64,000 bases of DNA, from assembly GCA_905182985.1 (NCBI GenBank), contig CAJJDN010000072.1, positions 426,261-490,260 on the forward strand, in the 5' to 3' direction. The translations under genes were made by a program, and so were the position numbers. Shown piece after piece: positions 1 through 12,430 of the stretch (the first letter of the stretch is position 1; every line of letters begins with the position of its first letter). The DNA is from Paramecium sonneborni (lineage: Eukaryota; Ciliophora; Oligohymenophorea; Peniculida; Parameciidae). The notes under the pieces were generated by a model. That model was not told where the DNA came from. It was given only the letters and a program-made list of their open reading frames with translations, and did not search any database.

Positions 1-332
1 TTAAAAATAATTTCAATATTTTGGGAAATCAAAATACGATATCAATTCTAAATAAATGAAAGAATCTAACTTAATAACAAAATTATGTTAAAAAAATTAA
101 ATTTGAAAAATTTTCATGTTAAAGAAATCATCTAAAATTTATATTAAAAATTTTTATTACTTTATAATTCTAATATTTTTTTATTTTGATTCTACATCAA
201 AAATTCAGCTTAAATAATCAGAAACAATTGTTAACTTGATTAATTAATTAATTTTAGATTAAAATATTGAGAATTAATAATATTTAGATATACATTTATT
301 TAACATTTGAATATAAAAATTTATAGAATTCA
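1..332. other. AT-rich non-coding stretch
   Basis: Very A+T-rich sequence downstream of the first gene on the minus strand. I see no open frame with coding-like composition, no RNA gene and no repeat beyond short A/T runs. Confidence 0.5.
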
Positions 333-1163
333 TCAGTAATTTTCTTCAGAATTATAATTGTTAAAGACAATGTCATCAAAGATTTGAACCAATTTAGTGA
401 TTAAATATGTGATTGGATCCATAAATTTTTCTTCCATTATTTAATTTTCTTGGATTTAAATAAATTATTTTTGCTTTTATATAACTTTTTTGGAAGTTTT
501 CTCGCTTATTTTTAATCTTTATTTATTTAATTCTGCTTCAATTCTATCAATTCGGATTTCTTTAGAAATGTTTCTTAAAGTTTCCCATAATAATAAATAT
601 TAAAATTTTTCAAAATTATTTGGATTTCTTATCTATTAAATAATATGATCTACTGTAGAAACTTAGTCTGCTTCCATATCAAATTAAGTTGAATAGATTT
701 AAAATATATTTTCAAGAACTTCAATAAATTCAGAATCTAGTAATTTAAAAACAATATTTAGTTTAGCGATTAAATTATGTAATTGTGGGTTAAACTAACT
801 TTTCTTTATACATTTATACACTGTTTTATCTACTAGAATATTATTTTCAAACTAATAATTCTTTTTTTAATTTGATAAAAAAAAATATTCTTTCTTAAAA
901 ATTTAAAAATCTTCAAAGGCCTAATTTATGTCTTTTTGAATCTCACATTTTTATTTTTCCTCATTTTTATCAATTAATTATTTAGGCCCTGTTTTTATTT
1001 TTATTTTATAGCTGGCTAGATTAGCCAATAAGAAAATTAGTTTGACACATTAAGAATCATCAGCAATATATTCTTCCTCATTTTAACAAAAGTAATCCTT
1101 CTATGCACTTTTTCTTGGTCTTCCTCTTAAAGGTTTAAACATTCTTATTGATTGTCGATTCAT
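333..1163 (-). CDS. AT-hook-containing hypothetical protein
   Basis: A single uninterrupted frame of 276 aa (TGA as only stop, no intron needed). The first 20 residues are basic and contain LRGRPRKS, which fits the AT-hook core GRP flanked by basic residues, a minor-groove DNA-binding element. The rest is charged and Gln/Asn/Lys-rich with probable helical stretches, and I recognise no catalytic domain. The start is the first ATG after an AT-rich leader. Role unknown. A chromatin or DNA-binding function is inference from one short motif, which can occur by chance in a basic protein. Confidence 0.75.
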
Positions 1164-1708
1164 GATATATATTAATTTAATTAGTTTTAACTTAAAAATT
1201 TTTTTCAAAATTTAAGATTATTAAATAGGCCCGATAAATTTTTGCCCAATAAAATAAAAAATAGCTCCCATTCATTTCTGTTGATAATTCTATTATTTCC
1301 AAGCTATAATGAATTGTAAATAAATATTCTAAAATTAATTAATTAACACTTACCTTAATACAAATGGTTGGGAATTCTCAAAAAAAGTACAATTACTAAA
1401 TTTTAGAATTAAATAAATAGAGAATTTCATTAAACAAATTTTAAAAATTTAGATGATTTACTAAAGACTTTAGATAAAAAAAATAAATTCTGCTTATTTT
1501 TTATTTTGTTTTTTTTACAAAACAAATTTTCTATTATTTTCTATTAACAAATATCCAATAGATAAATATTTATTATAAGAAAAATTATTGATCAAATATT
1601 ATTTACCAATAAGAGCTTCTGAGTTTATGTTCAATAAAAGCCCATGAAAATACTTCATTTGTAGAAAATATATTTTAAGAAAAATACTATTATTTATTCA
1701 TTATTTAT
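1164..1708. other. Divergent intergenic region
   Basis: About 545 bp between two divergent genes. It is AT-rich and holds short poly-A/T runs. It probably contains both upstream regions, but no specific promoter motif can be named. Confidence 0.45.
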
Positions 1709-2465
1709 ATGCATTAATCGCTTCTTGAATGTAAGTTCGATCGTCATCAAAAAAGCAAAATAATTGGAGTATGTGTTCATAAATAATGCTAAAACAGGAG
1801 ACCTTTCTGTGTTGGATGCCAATATTAATTTCATTAAGACCATATAGATGACTTAAAATTCTTCGATGATCTCAAAGACTGGGTTTTATAGAATTCTTAA
1901 ATTACAGTCGGAATTACAACATATCTTAATGAATTAATTGATCTAGTTAAATCCATTTCTTAATTGATAGAAGCTACTTAATATGCTAATTAGCATTCTA
2001 ATTTTAATCAAATGAATTATACAGATTTAGAAAACAGTATAAATTATTTAATGAATTTATGGAATTGTCAAAATAATGTCAATCAACTTTTACAAGAAAT
2101 GCTTATAACTAAGACTAGAAATTAAATTAAATAATTATGCTCATTTTACTTTTTACAATACAGTAATTATAATCTTATAACTAGCAACAAATAATAAAAT
2201 TTAAGTTAATTAACAATCTCTACAATTGAATCAAAATTTAACTTAAAAATAAATTACAGAAGGGCCTTAAAATGTTATACAATCTAAAAATTAATAACAA
2301 ATACCAGATTAAAGGATTAGTAATTTAAGTAAAAGATTTTAATGTAACATAATTCATTAAAATAAAAGAACCAAATCGAGAATAAATTTATTTAAGTCAG
2401 TCTTTGTAATTTTAGAAAAATTAATTTACTATCAATCATAAATCAATAAGTCCGCATAGAAATGA
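1709..2465 (+). CDS. Cys/His-rich zinc-binding-like protein, tandem paralogue 1
   Basis: Spliced product of 244 aa with one 22-nt intron at 2163-2184. The N-terminal part carries cysteines and histidines spaced like the next gene: GVCVHKQCQNRRPFCVGC followed by QYQFHQDH, a pattern resembling a B-box or similar treble-clef zinc site. It lacks the first CxxC pair seen in the neighbour (here C-K-F-D-R-H), so metal binding may be weaker. A helical middle is followed by a Gln/Asn-rich tail. The intron lies at the same place as in the paralogue (just after the LC-F segment), which supports the splice. If unspliced, the frame would run on to about 2690. Function unknown. Confidence 0.65.
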
Positions 2466-2730
2466 AATTCAAAATGCAATAAAAGTTCCAAAATAAAATA
2501 AAGTTAAAAATCTAGAAGAATATTGAAAACTATTATTAAAATTATAAACATAATTATATAAGATACTTTGATGATTTACTTATTTTTAATAACATTAGGG
2601 GAAAAGTTATATACGATAAATATTCAGGAAAATTGTCATTCATTTATTTGTTATTATCTAATTAAATATGGTAGAGTATTTGAAGAAATGAAAGAAAAGA
2701 ATAATACTATAATAAAAATAATATTTTAAT

Positions 2731-3591
2731 ATGAATTTTTTTGCGGATGATAGCCAATTTTCTGCTCTTTTTTGTTCAATTTGTGGTCATGAAAATAGCA
2801 AAATTCTCGGAATCTGTTTAGATAAAGGTTGCTCAAAAAGAAGACCTTATTGTCTTGGATGTAAATATTAATATCATTAAAAACATGAGGATAAATTAAA
2901 TGATCTTAATAAATGGGTAAGTTAAAATATGAAAAACAAAGACTTAGAAGATTTTTTAAAATAACTAAAAGAAATTGTAGAATGTTTATCAAAGTTTGTT
3001 AATACTAAATAATAAGCAAATGAAAAATTTTATTTCTATTAAATGAATTATACTACTTTAAATAATAGTGTAAATAAATTTTTAAATCTTTAAGAGAATG
3101 AGAGAAAAGTGATTGATATTTTATCATAAATGCTTAAAAATGACAATAAAAAAAAATTAATAGACTTATGTTAGTTCTCAATGTGTAATTTATTATGATT
3201 TAAATTAGAAAATGATATTTCCTAAAATACAAAGAAAAATTTGAATATATAATAAAAAAACCTTCCTGAAAAAAAGATTTATTAGGAAAATGTAAGATAT
3301 TAAAATCTAAATCCTACACCTAGATAGCAATAGAAAATTTCAAGTTCTTTTGATAGGAATTCTATTGAATCGAAAAGTTAACGAAAATTTTCACAAATAA
3401 CAAGTTCAACATAAGTGACACCTAAAAAATCTGATAGGAGTTTGAAAGATTAAAATTAGAATCAAGATGTAAATACTGAAAAAAAATAATAAAATTTCAG
3501 CGCTCCGTCTAAAAGAGAGAGTATTCAAAATAGTTAGAGAAGAATAGAATAATAATAAGTATATTAAGCCAAAACATGCACTTTTTATTGA
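2731..3591 (+). CDS. Cys/His-rich zinc-binding-like protein, tandem paralogue 2
   Basis: Spliced product of 278 aa, with one intron of 24 nt at 3185-3208. Residues 12-50 hold FCSICGHE, ICLDKGCSKRRPYCLGC and a downstream YHQKH. The C and H spacing suggests one or two zinc sites of B-box type. Residues 60-150 look helical, and the last 110 residues are Ser/Gln/Asn-rich and probably disordered. It lies 265 bp downstream of its paralogue on the same strand, so the pair arose by tandem duplication. Partner and function are unknown; a ubiquitin-pathway or scaffold role would be speculation. Confidence 0.72.
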
Positions 3592-3742
3592 ATATTTCTG
3601 GATTTTACATTAATATGAAAATGAATATTCATTTTTAAAGAATGCAACAGTTATTTAAAATAATATGTAAAATAAATTATTTTAAAAAAATTTAATTTTT
3701 AATTATAATTATAATAATTTATAATCATATAAATAAAAAATA

Positions 3743-6700
3743 ATGAATAGAAGAATGTATGATTGTGGGTAATGATTAGAATTTATAGAATTTTAGGATA
3801 TGTTAGATGAAATTTGAAGATATAACAAGTTATTAGAATCATAAATAGAATGTAAATTTAGATAATAATTCAAATTAGTTTTGCAATGGAACTAGTTTTA
3901 ATGGTAATTACAATGAATAGTCAACAACAATGAATTTTGGGAAAAGTAAAGTAAAAGTAATTTTAGGGTAGTAATAAGAAGTAAATTAATCATCTACAAT
4001 GCTTTTAAATAATACAGCAGAATAATTGGAATAGAATGAGCAAGAATATAAAATTTTAAGAAGTCGTATTTTAGAAAGAGAAAACAATAGTAATATAAAC
4101 ATGAGTTAGATGATGAATAATTCATTGACGTAAATTTGATTTTTGAAATTAAATAGATATGATAAGGATCAATTGAGTTAATTATAGGAATCAATGAATG
4201 CATCTGTTAGAGTTGCTCTTTTTGGATAGGATTAGGAGAGAGAAATGATATTAAAAGAGTTAAAAGATCGAGCATGGAAAGAAAGGGAATATTTGAAGGA
4301 TAGAGATACAATAGATAGAGAGATAAAGAAATCGAAGGATGGTTAAAGAATATAAGAATTGAAGTAATTAGGTTCAGATAGAGATATATTATTTGAAAGG
4401 TAAAATAAATATATAGTATGAAAGATACAATAATTTCATAGCATAGTGTAATGAGATATTAAATAGTAAAAGTGGATTGTATAAGAAAGATAATTTAGAT
4501 AGAGTGATACAGTTAAATAGAATAAAAGAATCAATAGAATAGGATAGGATGAGGATAATGAGTAGTGTTTTTAGTGATTTGATGAATTAAACAGGATATA
4601 GATCTAATGATGCATCAAAATATGCAGCATAATAAATATTATCAGATAATTCAGTGAATTAAGGTGCTGGAGCAAATGATATAGCTTCATATTGGTAATT
4701 TCCTGAGGATTAAAAGGTAATAGAGTATGATCCAGCGTAAATAAAATATGATTAGGATATGATAGAAAAGAATTTATAAGCCGCAACTCGTTTATCTTAG
4801 GAGATAAAAATGCATATGGTTGGAATGGATCCTGCATTGAAGAGATATGCTGAAGCTAATGGATATGGAAGTTTAGAGAGTATTTTCGCAGAGAAGAGTG
4901 AAGATTATAGTTCAATGTCAGCAGAATAAAAGAAATTGATTAATTTATTGGCTTAAGAGACAGATGCTAAAAGAGCATTGGAAAGATTGCCTTATGGAAT
5001 AGATTATTAAATGTTGTAGAGTAAAGTTGATAAAATAACTTAAATGAGATTAGAATTGGAGAGGACTGTTTAAGAGTAAAAGTATTATAAGATCAGAGAG
5101 AATTATGAATAGACAGTTAAGGATTCAGATTAAGAGAGAAAGTAAAATATTAGAGATAGACTTCTACATTAAATGGAATCATGGAGAGGAGAAAAGAAAT
5201 ATAATCCAACAGAAGGATTAGTTATTCATTGGGATTGGTGTTTAAATGTCCCGAAGAAATATGATAGATGTAGATTGACCTGGGGAATGTTTTTAAGAGG
5301 TCAAACTTTAAATAAACCTTAAATAGTTGAAGATCATATGTGTATTAGTGATGGTTATAGAGTTAATTATTGCATGTTTAATGAACATCAATATGTTTAT
5401 GATGTTATTCCCAATAAAGATATTATTGTAGTTATCGAATTATAATGCTATTATTAAGAAGGTGGTCGCAAAAGATTAGATATTTATGGTTGGACAGTCT
5501 TAGAAGTTTTTGACATTAATATGAATCTTATAAGAGGAAGATTTAAATTACCATTCTATCCTACTGGAACTAATCCAAGTTAATTAGTTTCATCGGATAA
5601 ACCTTTGAAAAGTGTCTCTAATACACTATTATTTTGTAGAATTTCTTTTCCTTTTGATAATGAGTATTCTAAAATGGAACCATTGAATCCAAGTACAATG
5701 ACTTAAGAATATTATATTACTGGTATTCATAGTAGAACAATAATTAAACATGATTATGATCATATTCCATAATAGATTAGGAAAAGAGGATATAATCCAT
5801 TAGCATTTGATGAAATGTTTAATTAAAAGAGAGAAATTGAACCTGAAGAAGTTGAAGTCGTTGAAATTAAGGAACCAGAATGGTAATTAATGGAACTTGG
5901 AGAAAATAGAAAAGGATTATATATTAACATTCATGAATTGTTAAATTATTTTGTGAAAACCAAATCTAAAGTTAGATGTTTCTTAACTGATGTAAAAAGA
6001 GGTGTTTTAAAAGATGAAAAAGATATACCTTGTTCATTCGAAACAGATCCTTATGAAATGAATGAATAATAATTAAAATCAGATTATTTTGGTGGACCAT
6101 TTGTATTCATTGAAGAAGAATATCAATTTTTTGTTGATCTTGTAACTTATGCTCATAATAATAGAGCTTGGGATGATTTATATTTAATATTCTAAGTATT
6201 TGATTATCCACCTGAATAAGTAGAATAGTAAGACGATGATAAAAAAGATAATTAATCTGTTGTATCTGAAAAATCAGTAACAGATGTTAAACCTGTTGGT
6301 AAGAAATGGTATGCATTTAAACTGTTTGAGAATAATATTCTTAAAATTGGAAGATATGCAGAATTTATTTATGAACCACCTATAAAGAAACCTCCATTTG
6401 ATCCATTTGAATGCAATATATCAAATTCATAAATAGATTTTAGTATAAATTTATTTGATTATAATATGGGTAATTTGAATGAACAAATTGAAAGATTTAA
6501 ATAATTAAGATAATTAAAAAGAAAGTAAAGAGGACATGGTAAACCTAAAATAAAACCTAAAAAAGTAAAAAAAGAAAAGTAGGTAGCTTATGATTGGGAG
6601 AATTTACCATTAAGTGATAGACCATTTATAGAAAATATTAAATAGTAATATTAAGATAGACCATTTGATAAAGGATTTGGAATAGATTTTTATGTAGATT

Positions 6701-8346
6701 AAGCAAGATTCTTACCAGACAATGTAACAGTTTGTAAAATAATTTTATAATTCATGAATACTAATTTGGAAAAATTGTATCCTCCAAAATCAATATTACC
6801 GAATACTGATTAAGGTACCTTTTCACCTGTTTTTAACTACAAAAATGAATTAAGAAGTCCTCACTTTGATCCAACTACTATAGCATTCTTGACAATTTTA
6901 ACAAAAGATAATACCTAAAAAGAAGTAAGAATAGTTGGATATTGCGCAATTAATTTATTTTTATCAAAAGCAACAAAAATGTAACCAACAAATCCTTTGG
7001 AGAGAGATGTAGTATTAATGAATGGTTTATATTAATTACCAATACATTGTTAACATCCTGCAATGATAAAACCATTTAATATGAATAGAGTATAAAAATT
7101 AGATAGATTGCCTTGTTCAACCTTATTGGTACGAATATATTTAGCTCCAATGACAGATGATGGTTTTAAACCATTATCTATAAATGATTTTAGTTAAAAT
7201 GATTGGGAAGCAAAGAAAGTTTGGTAAAGAAGCCCTCCATATGGAACAGGTTTATATAATACTTAATTTTGTCCAATAAGAGAAACTGAAAAATTATTAT
7301 ATAATATTAGAGTATAAAGACAAGATCCTAAATTAAATGAAATTATGTCAAGATTATAGGCTATGGAGAATATTCAATAAATAATGTCAGCTCCATAATA
7401 TTTATCCTATTTAGATGGTGTTCTAGTAAGAGATGCATATACTGATATTATTGAATTAACTTTTTTTGCTAAATATAGAGGATAAGTTGGATTCAAAGTA
7501 AGTTTAGATGGATTTCATAATGTACCTAATACAGATCATCCATATGTTGCTATTTATTCAATTAATCCACCTGGAAGGTTATATGAATAGTAGTAACAAT
7601 AACTTTAATAAAGAGATATAAATTTAGCTAATGAAATTATCACTTGTACTTCATATAATTGGGAATCAGCTTTATAATCCCCATAATTTAATGAAGGATA
7701 TTTTAAATTCAAAGATATTCCATTTGATAAAAACACTCATTTAGTATTTGATATAAGAAGAGTTAAATTTTCATAGAGAGGAACCAAATCTATTGTAGAA
7801 AAGGTTGGTTGGACTGTTTTGCCTATCTTTACTTAAAATGGATTTGTTAAAAGTGGAATATATCAATTACCGATACTTGCTGGTGAAATGACATATAAAA
7901 TGATTGAAGAATTTCAAAGAGGTGAAATCTGGGATTAAATTGATGAACTAACCAAACTTAAAAAAAATCCACTTAAATATTTAGATAATATGTCCATTAT
8001 TGTTAGACTTTTAGATGGACATAGAGAAGGTCACTTCTAAACACCATTTGATCATACTAGAATGATTTATTCATTCTTACCTAAAAATAGAATTTCATCT
8101 TATGTATATAATGCAGGAGTAGATGCTAAATTAAAGACTGCCAAAAAATTAATATCTATTGCACCAAATAAATAATAATTAAATGAATACAATGAAAAAA
8201 TTGCTAATGCTTTATATGATGTAATTATTTTATTATCAATTTAGTCTTTGGGTCTCAAACCTTAAGAGGCTGTAGCTGCCAAATTAACACAAATTGAAAA
8301 TCCAAATATAAATCAAACCAACTAAGAAGATTCATAAATTATATGA
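3743..8346 (+). CDS. CCDC17-like coiled-coil / C2-domain protein
   Basis: Spliced product of 1505 aa with introns at 3769-3796, 4130-4156 and 4416-4446 (28, 27 and 31 nt). Removing the first creates an N-terminal C2H2-like finger, YDCGICQMKF...YQNHKQN. Residues about 80-420 are coiled coil. From about residue 430 (IHWDWCLNVPKKYDRCRL) the protein is beta-rich and looks like repeated C2-type modules, with many FGGPFVF/PFDP-like turns. A finger plus coiled coil plus C2-like C terminus is the layout I associate with CCDC17, a protein linked to motile cilia, but that assignment is from memory of the architecture. It is much longer than human CCDC17. It ends 26 bp before the next ATG. Confidence 0.8.
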
Positions 8347-8371
8347 TCAAAATTTATACTTTAATATTAAA

Positions 8372-8629
8372 ATGAGTGATATTTTGATCAATCAAAATAA
8401 TAATATTGGAGTTGTAGTCTAAACTCTATGTCATTTCAAATTTAGTCCAAAATCATCCCAATTTGTCCTTGATTTATATAGTTTCTATTCTGAAGGTAGT
8501 CTATAAATTTCTTTTGAATTCTCTTAATTTGTTACCAAAACAAGTTGCTAAATATTTGTCATTCAAACCATGAAAAATATCTTAACAGATTTCATTTTAA
8601 GAAGATAATAATATCATGCATTTAAATGA
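8372..8629 (+). other. Short open frame, possible 5' exon(s) of the nucleotidyltransferase gene
   Basis: An ATG-started frame of 85 codons lies between the CCDC17-like gene and the nucleotidyltransferase. It has coding-like composition but no domain I recognise. Other coding-like stretches in different frames follow (about 8590-8710 and 8710-8780). They could be joined to it and to the downstream gene by short introns (a possible 19-nt one at 8763-8781), or they could reflect sequence errors. I could not find one clean splice path, so this is left unresolved. Confidence 0.35.
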
Positions 8630-8822
8630 CTCAATTATGCAATTATCAAATTCTTTTATTATTTAGATTAAATCAAATGAACTACAACTAGAAAACAAAA
8701 TAATTAATTTATTTCTGATGTTTTATTTAAACTCGTTCTTAATAATCCATTTCAACTGAATAGTAATTTTAAGAACAATAGCTAATGCTTCTATTATAAT
8801 AATTAATTTAAATAAAAAAACG

Positions 8823-9440
8823 ATGAATTATAACCTAATTCAATAATTACAAAGTTCAACAAGTTCTCTAAAATCTATACTATTTACACCTCATCAATAT
8901 CAACTAAATCCAATCATTTAAAATGCCATCATAATAAGTGGGTCATTTAATCCTATTCATGCTGGACATATTGAATTAGCCAAAAAAAGTTAAAATTTAC
9001 TATAATTTGCAAATGTGTACTTTGAATTATCAATTAAAAATGCTGACAAATCAGACATTACTATTTAAGAAGTCGAAAAGAGATTAGAATTAATGAAAAA
9101 TTTCCATCTCAATATTATCCTATCTAATAGAGCATACTTTAAAGATAAAAATATATTTCTTAAAAATGGTGCATTTGCTATTGGAGTTGATACTTATAAA
9201 AGACTTGTTGATCTTAAATATTATAATAATTCCATTCAAGAAAGAGATATTTCTTTATTCTCCTTCATATAAAATAACAACAAGATAATTGTAGCTCCTA
9301 GATACAATGATGATATCTAAAAATTAGAATCTCTTAATGATTATGAAGTTCCTAAAATATTAGAAGGGAATGTGATGAAGTTGAATGATTTTAGGAATGA
9401 CGTCTCTTCAACTAAAATTAGATAAAGTAAAGGCAAATGA
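8823..9440 (+). CDS. NMNAT-like nucleotidyltransferase domain protein
   Basis: Intronless frame of 205 aa from the ATG at 8823. It carries the cytidylyltransferase-like fold signature near its N terminus: IISGSFNPIHAGHIELAKK, where the GSFNPIHxGH block binds nucleotide triphosphate. It also has the C-terminal SSTKIRQSKG block matching the ISSTxIR motif of nicotinamide/nicotinate mononucleotide adenylyltransferases. It therefore most likely transfers a nucleotide from NTP to a mononucleotide or phosphate substrate in NAD or related cofactor synthesis. The substrate cannot be decided from sequence. The frame is closed by a TGA at 8757, so any longer N terminus must be spliced on from 8372-8781. 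Confidence 0.75.
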
Positions 9441-11681
9441 ATTATTTCGAGTAATATATTTGATGATTATAAGTTTAAGATTCATCATTCTAATTTATAA
9501 TTTTTCTACAAGATCAAAAGTTGATTAAACTAATCTATGTTTTGTTATTTAAGTTTCGAAAATCTTTATGAAATTATTAAATTAATTACTTATCTAAAAT
9601 GTTAATTCTAGATTTAAATAAATTTGAAATATATATCAAAATTTATTAGATATTGAGACACTTAATAATTATAGCCTTATTGTTATTTTTTCTGTTCCTC
9701 TCATTAAATTTAATTTATTTGTCAATCAGATAAATGCATCAGATAATTTATAAAATTGATATTGACTATTATTACTTAATGAAATAGAATTTATTTAATT
9801 TTCTTTTAGTAAATTTTTATTATAACTATTTATAATTAACAACAATATTATTATGGCTGAATAGAATTGAATTTCAATAAAATACAATATTCATTTGCAA
9901 CTCTTTTTTATCCCATGTATTGCACATTATAAAATTAACTTCGGCTTTTAAAAACATTCAAAAAAGAGATTATGTTTTAAAAATAACAATAAATTGTTTA
10001 ATTTATTCTGAAAACTTTAATAAATATTTTAGTATTATTGCTTAAGCGAAAAAATGAGGATAATCTAAGATTTATTTGTGAATATTCTAGCTAGAGAAAA
10101 AAATAAAAATAGCTGTTTTTTAGCCATCAAAACTAACAATTTTACGATTTTTAGGATATTTTTTTAGTGAAAAAAGTGTGAAACTCAAAAAAAATGGTTG
10201 CTAGACTATTTCTTTCTTAGAAGAATTAAAGTTAATAATTCAAATAAAAAACTATTTATTTATTATTCATAATTATCAACTTAATATTCATATATCATGT
10301 CTCAATAATGCGTATTCCAAAAATTTGAACATAAAAATTAAAAATAATAGTGACTTTTTTCAAAAAAAATCTATTGAGAGTTTAATGGAGTGAAGACTTT
10401 AAATTGAAATCTATAATAATTTTTTTTTTTTAATTTTGCTTTAATTTAGCCTAAACCCTTCTATTGAGTTTAATTTTGAATTTTGAATTTCAGCATTATC
10501 TAGCAAAAGTAAAAAATTTTAATTCCTATGTTTGTATTTTATCCTTAATTAATGATGAATTATGTTAAAAAATGCTAAATATCTGAGCACAAAAATTTCT
10601 TATCATTTTAATTATTTACAGCTATTAACACCATAAAGAAGGTTCAAAAAATATAAATTCATAAATATTTGACTTTAATAATTTTTGTTTATTTAAAAAA
10701 AATTTCTTAAGGACCAAAGAATTTTTAATGTTTATAAAATATTCATTTATACAACTATCAGCATTAAACTTACTAAATAATAAAATTACTATTGTTATTT
10801 TTTTTTTTTTTCATAATCGGAAAAAAATTTTGATCCAACAAATGTAACAAGAAAATTAAGAATGATTTTAATCATAAGTTTAGGTTTCTTTAAAGGAGTT
10901 TAATATTGACAGCATATGCAATGTAAGTATAAACATGTCCTAGTACATTGGTGAATATTAAGTAAGTTATAAGAATTCATTCATTCAAATGATTTTAAAA
11001 CAATTTTCTTGATGAAAAAATAATGATTGCAAGATGTTAAATTTAAAATAGATATAAATTTTTATTTAATAAGCTAAAGTTGTTTTGAGAAAATTTGAAA
11101 ATTTTTGAAATTCTTAAAGATATAATTTTATGATCTAATTTACTTTGAGCAATCAAAATTTCCGTATTGACAATAATTAAGAATACTAAATTTGGATTTT
11201 ATCTTTATTTAGGAGCTTTTCTTAATTACTTAAAAACTAATCTTGGCTCTTAAAATCAACTAAAAAAAGTTTTTGAATTAAATTTATACCTGAATTAATT
11301 TAGTACTTTTAGCTTTTTTAATTAATTTAAATATAAGAATTTGTTTATCCATAAATAAATTCATAATAAATTATTTGTTAGATTCTCTTTGAAAAAATTA
11401 AAATAATTTTTCAATATTTAAAAAGATCATCTGATACGAAATATTTAAATTTATAATCATGATTATCAGTTATCAGTGAGGGTTATGATGACTTATACTT
11501 GAAATACAAATTATTTTTTTAATAGATTATTTAATCATAAATTTGAATTCTCCAAGTTTTAAACTTATTAATTATCAATTTATTACAAAGCATATTTAAT
11601 ATTAAAATTTTTAGAAATTCTTTTGTTCATTTTTTAATTAAAATACAAAATTAATTATTTCAATAATTGGTATTTAATTAA
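9441..11681. other. Long AT-rich non-coding region
   Basis: About 2.2 kb of very AT-rich DNA with poly-A and poly-T runs (for example 10412-10431 and 10796-10811). All frames on both strands are broken by TGA and no stretch shows amino-acid composition like the neighbouring genes. Unusually long for such a gene-dense genome. Confidence 0.5.
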
Positions 11682-12239
11682 TCACTTCTATTACTTCATG
11701 ATTAGAATTTCTTTTTCATCTAATTGGAGTTTTATCTTATTAAAATAATCATTAAGTAAATGTTGATTAGTTGATTTTTATGATTTCCTTTTCGAGGTAT
11801 AAAAAGAACCCACATTTTGAAGGTTAATTTATTTTGCATTAAATTCAAATGAATCCAAAAAGTTATTTTAACAATAAGAATATTAAGATGGCTTAGTTTT
11901 TTCTGATGTTTCACTTAGTATGTAGTCTTATTTTCCACCATACTTTTCCTGTTTTTTTAATTTTTTTGATGATTTTTTATTCTTTTTCTTATTTTTCTAT
12001 TTATTATTATAATTTTGTTTAGTTTTTGATTTTATAAGATCTGTTTAAATCTATTTATAAGCTATTTAATTTTTCTTGATTATTATTTATTAATCTATTA
12101 TCTCAAATGTTTCAATTTTGCAATCTTCACTTAATTTAATAGGTTCTGTAACTTAAATCTGTTTTTTCTTTTATTTTAATAATTTAAGGGACAAGAACAC
12201 ATTTTTGGGTATTGCTATAAGTTTTTAAAAAAATTCCAT
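11682..12239 (-). CDS. Lys/Gln-rich hypothetical protein
   Basis: Uninterrupted frame of 185 aa starting MEFFQKLIAIPKNV. The middle (about residues 65-105) is a dense Lys/Asn/Gln tract (KQNYNNKQKNKKKNKKSSKK) likely to be disordered and possibly nucleolar or nucleic-acid-binding. The C terminus (SFEFNAKQINLQNVGSFY...) has more ordinary composition. A second frame on the same strand is open for a similar length, but its composition is less protein-like. No family recognised. Confidence 0.55.
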
Positions 12240-12430
12240 TTTATATTTTATAATAATGCAAAGTTTATAATTCTTTCTCAAATTCAACTTTATGTGTTAA
12301 AATATATAAAGTAGACCTAGCTTTATAAAATATGAAGACAAATTTTAAATTAAAATATGTTCATAAATAGATAATTTAATTAGTTTTTGGAGAAGTAATG
12401 AATATTACTTATATAAATATTTAAAAATAA

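Noticed and set aside
4604..4837. Minus-strand open frame of 77 codons
   Set aside because: It is antisense to the well-supported CCDC17-like gene and has hydrophobic, low-complexity composition.
11732..11914. A 60-codon minus-strand frame
   Set aside because: It is a shadow of the 185-aa gene at 11682-12239 in another frame on the same strand.
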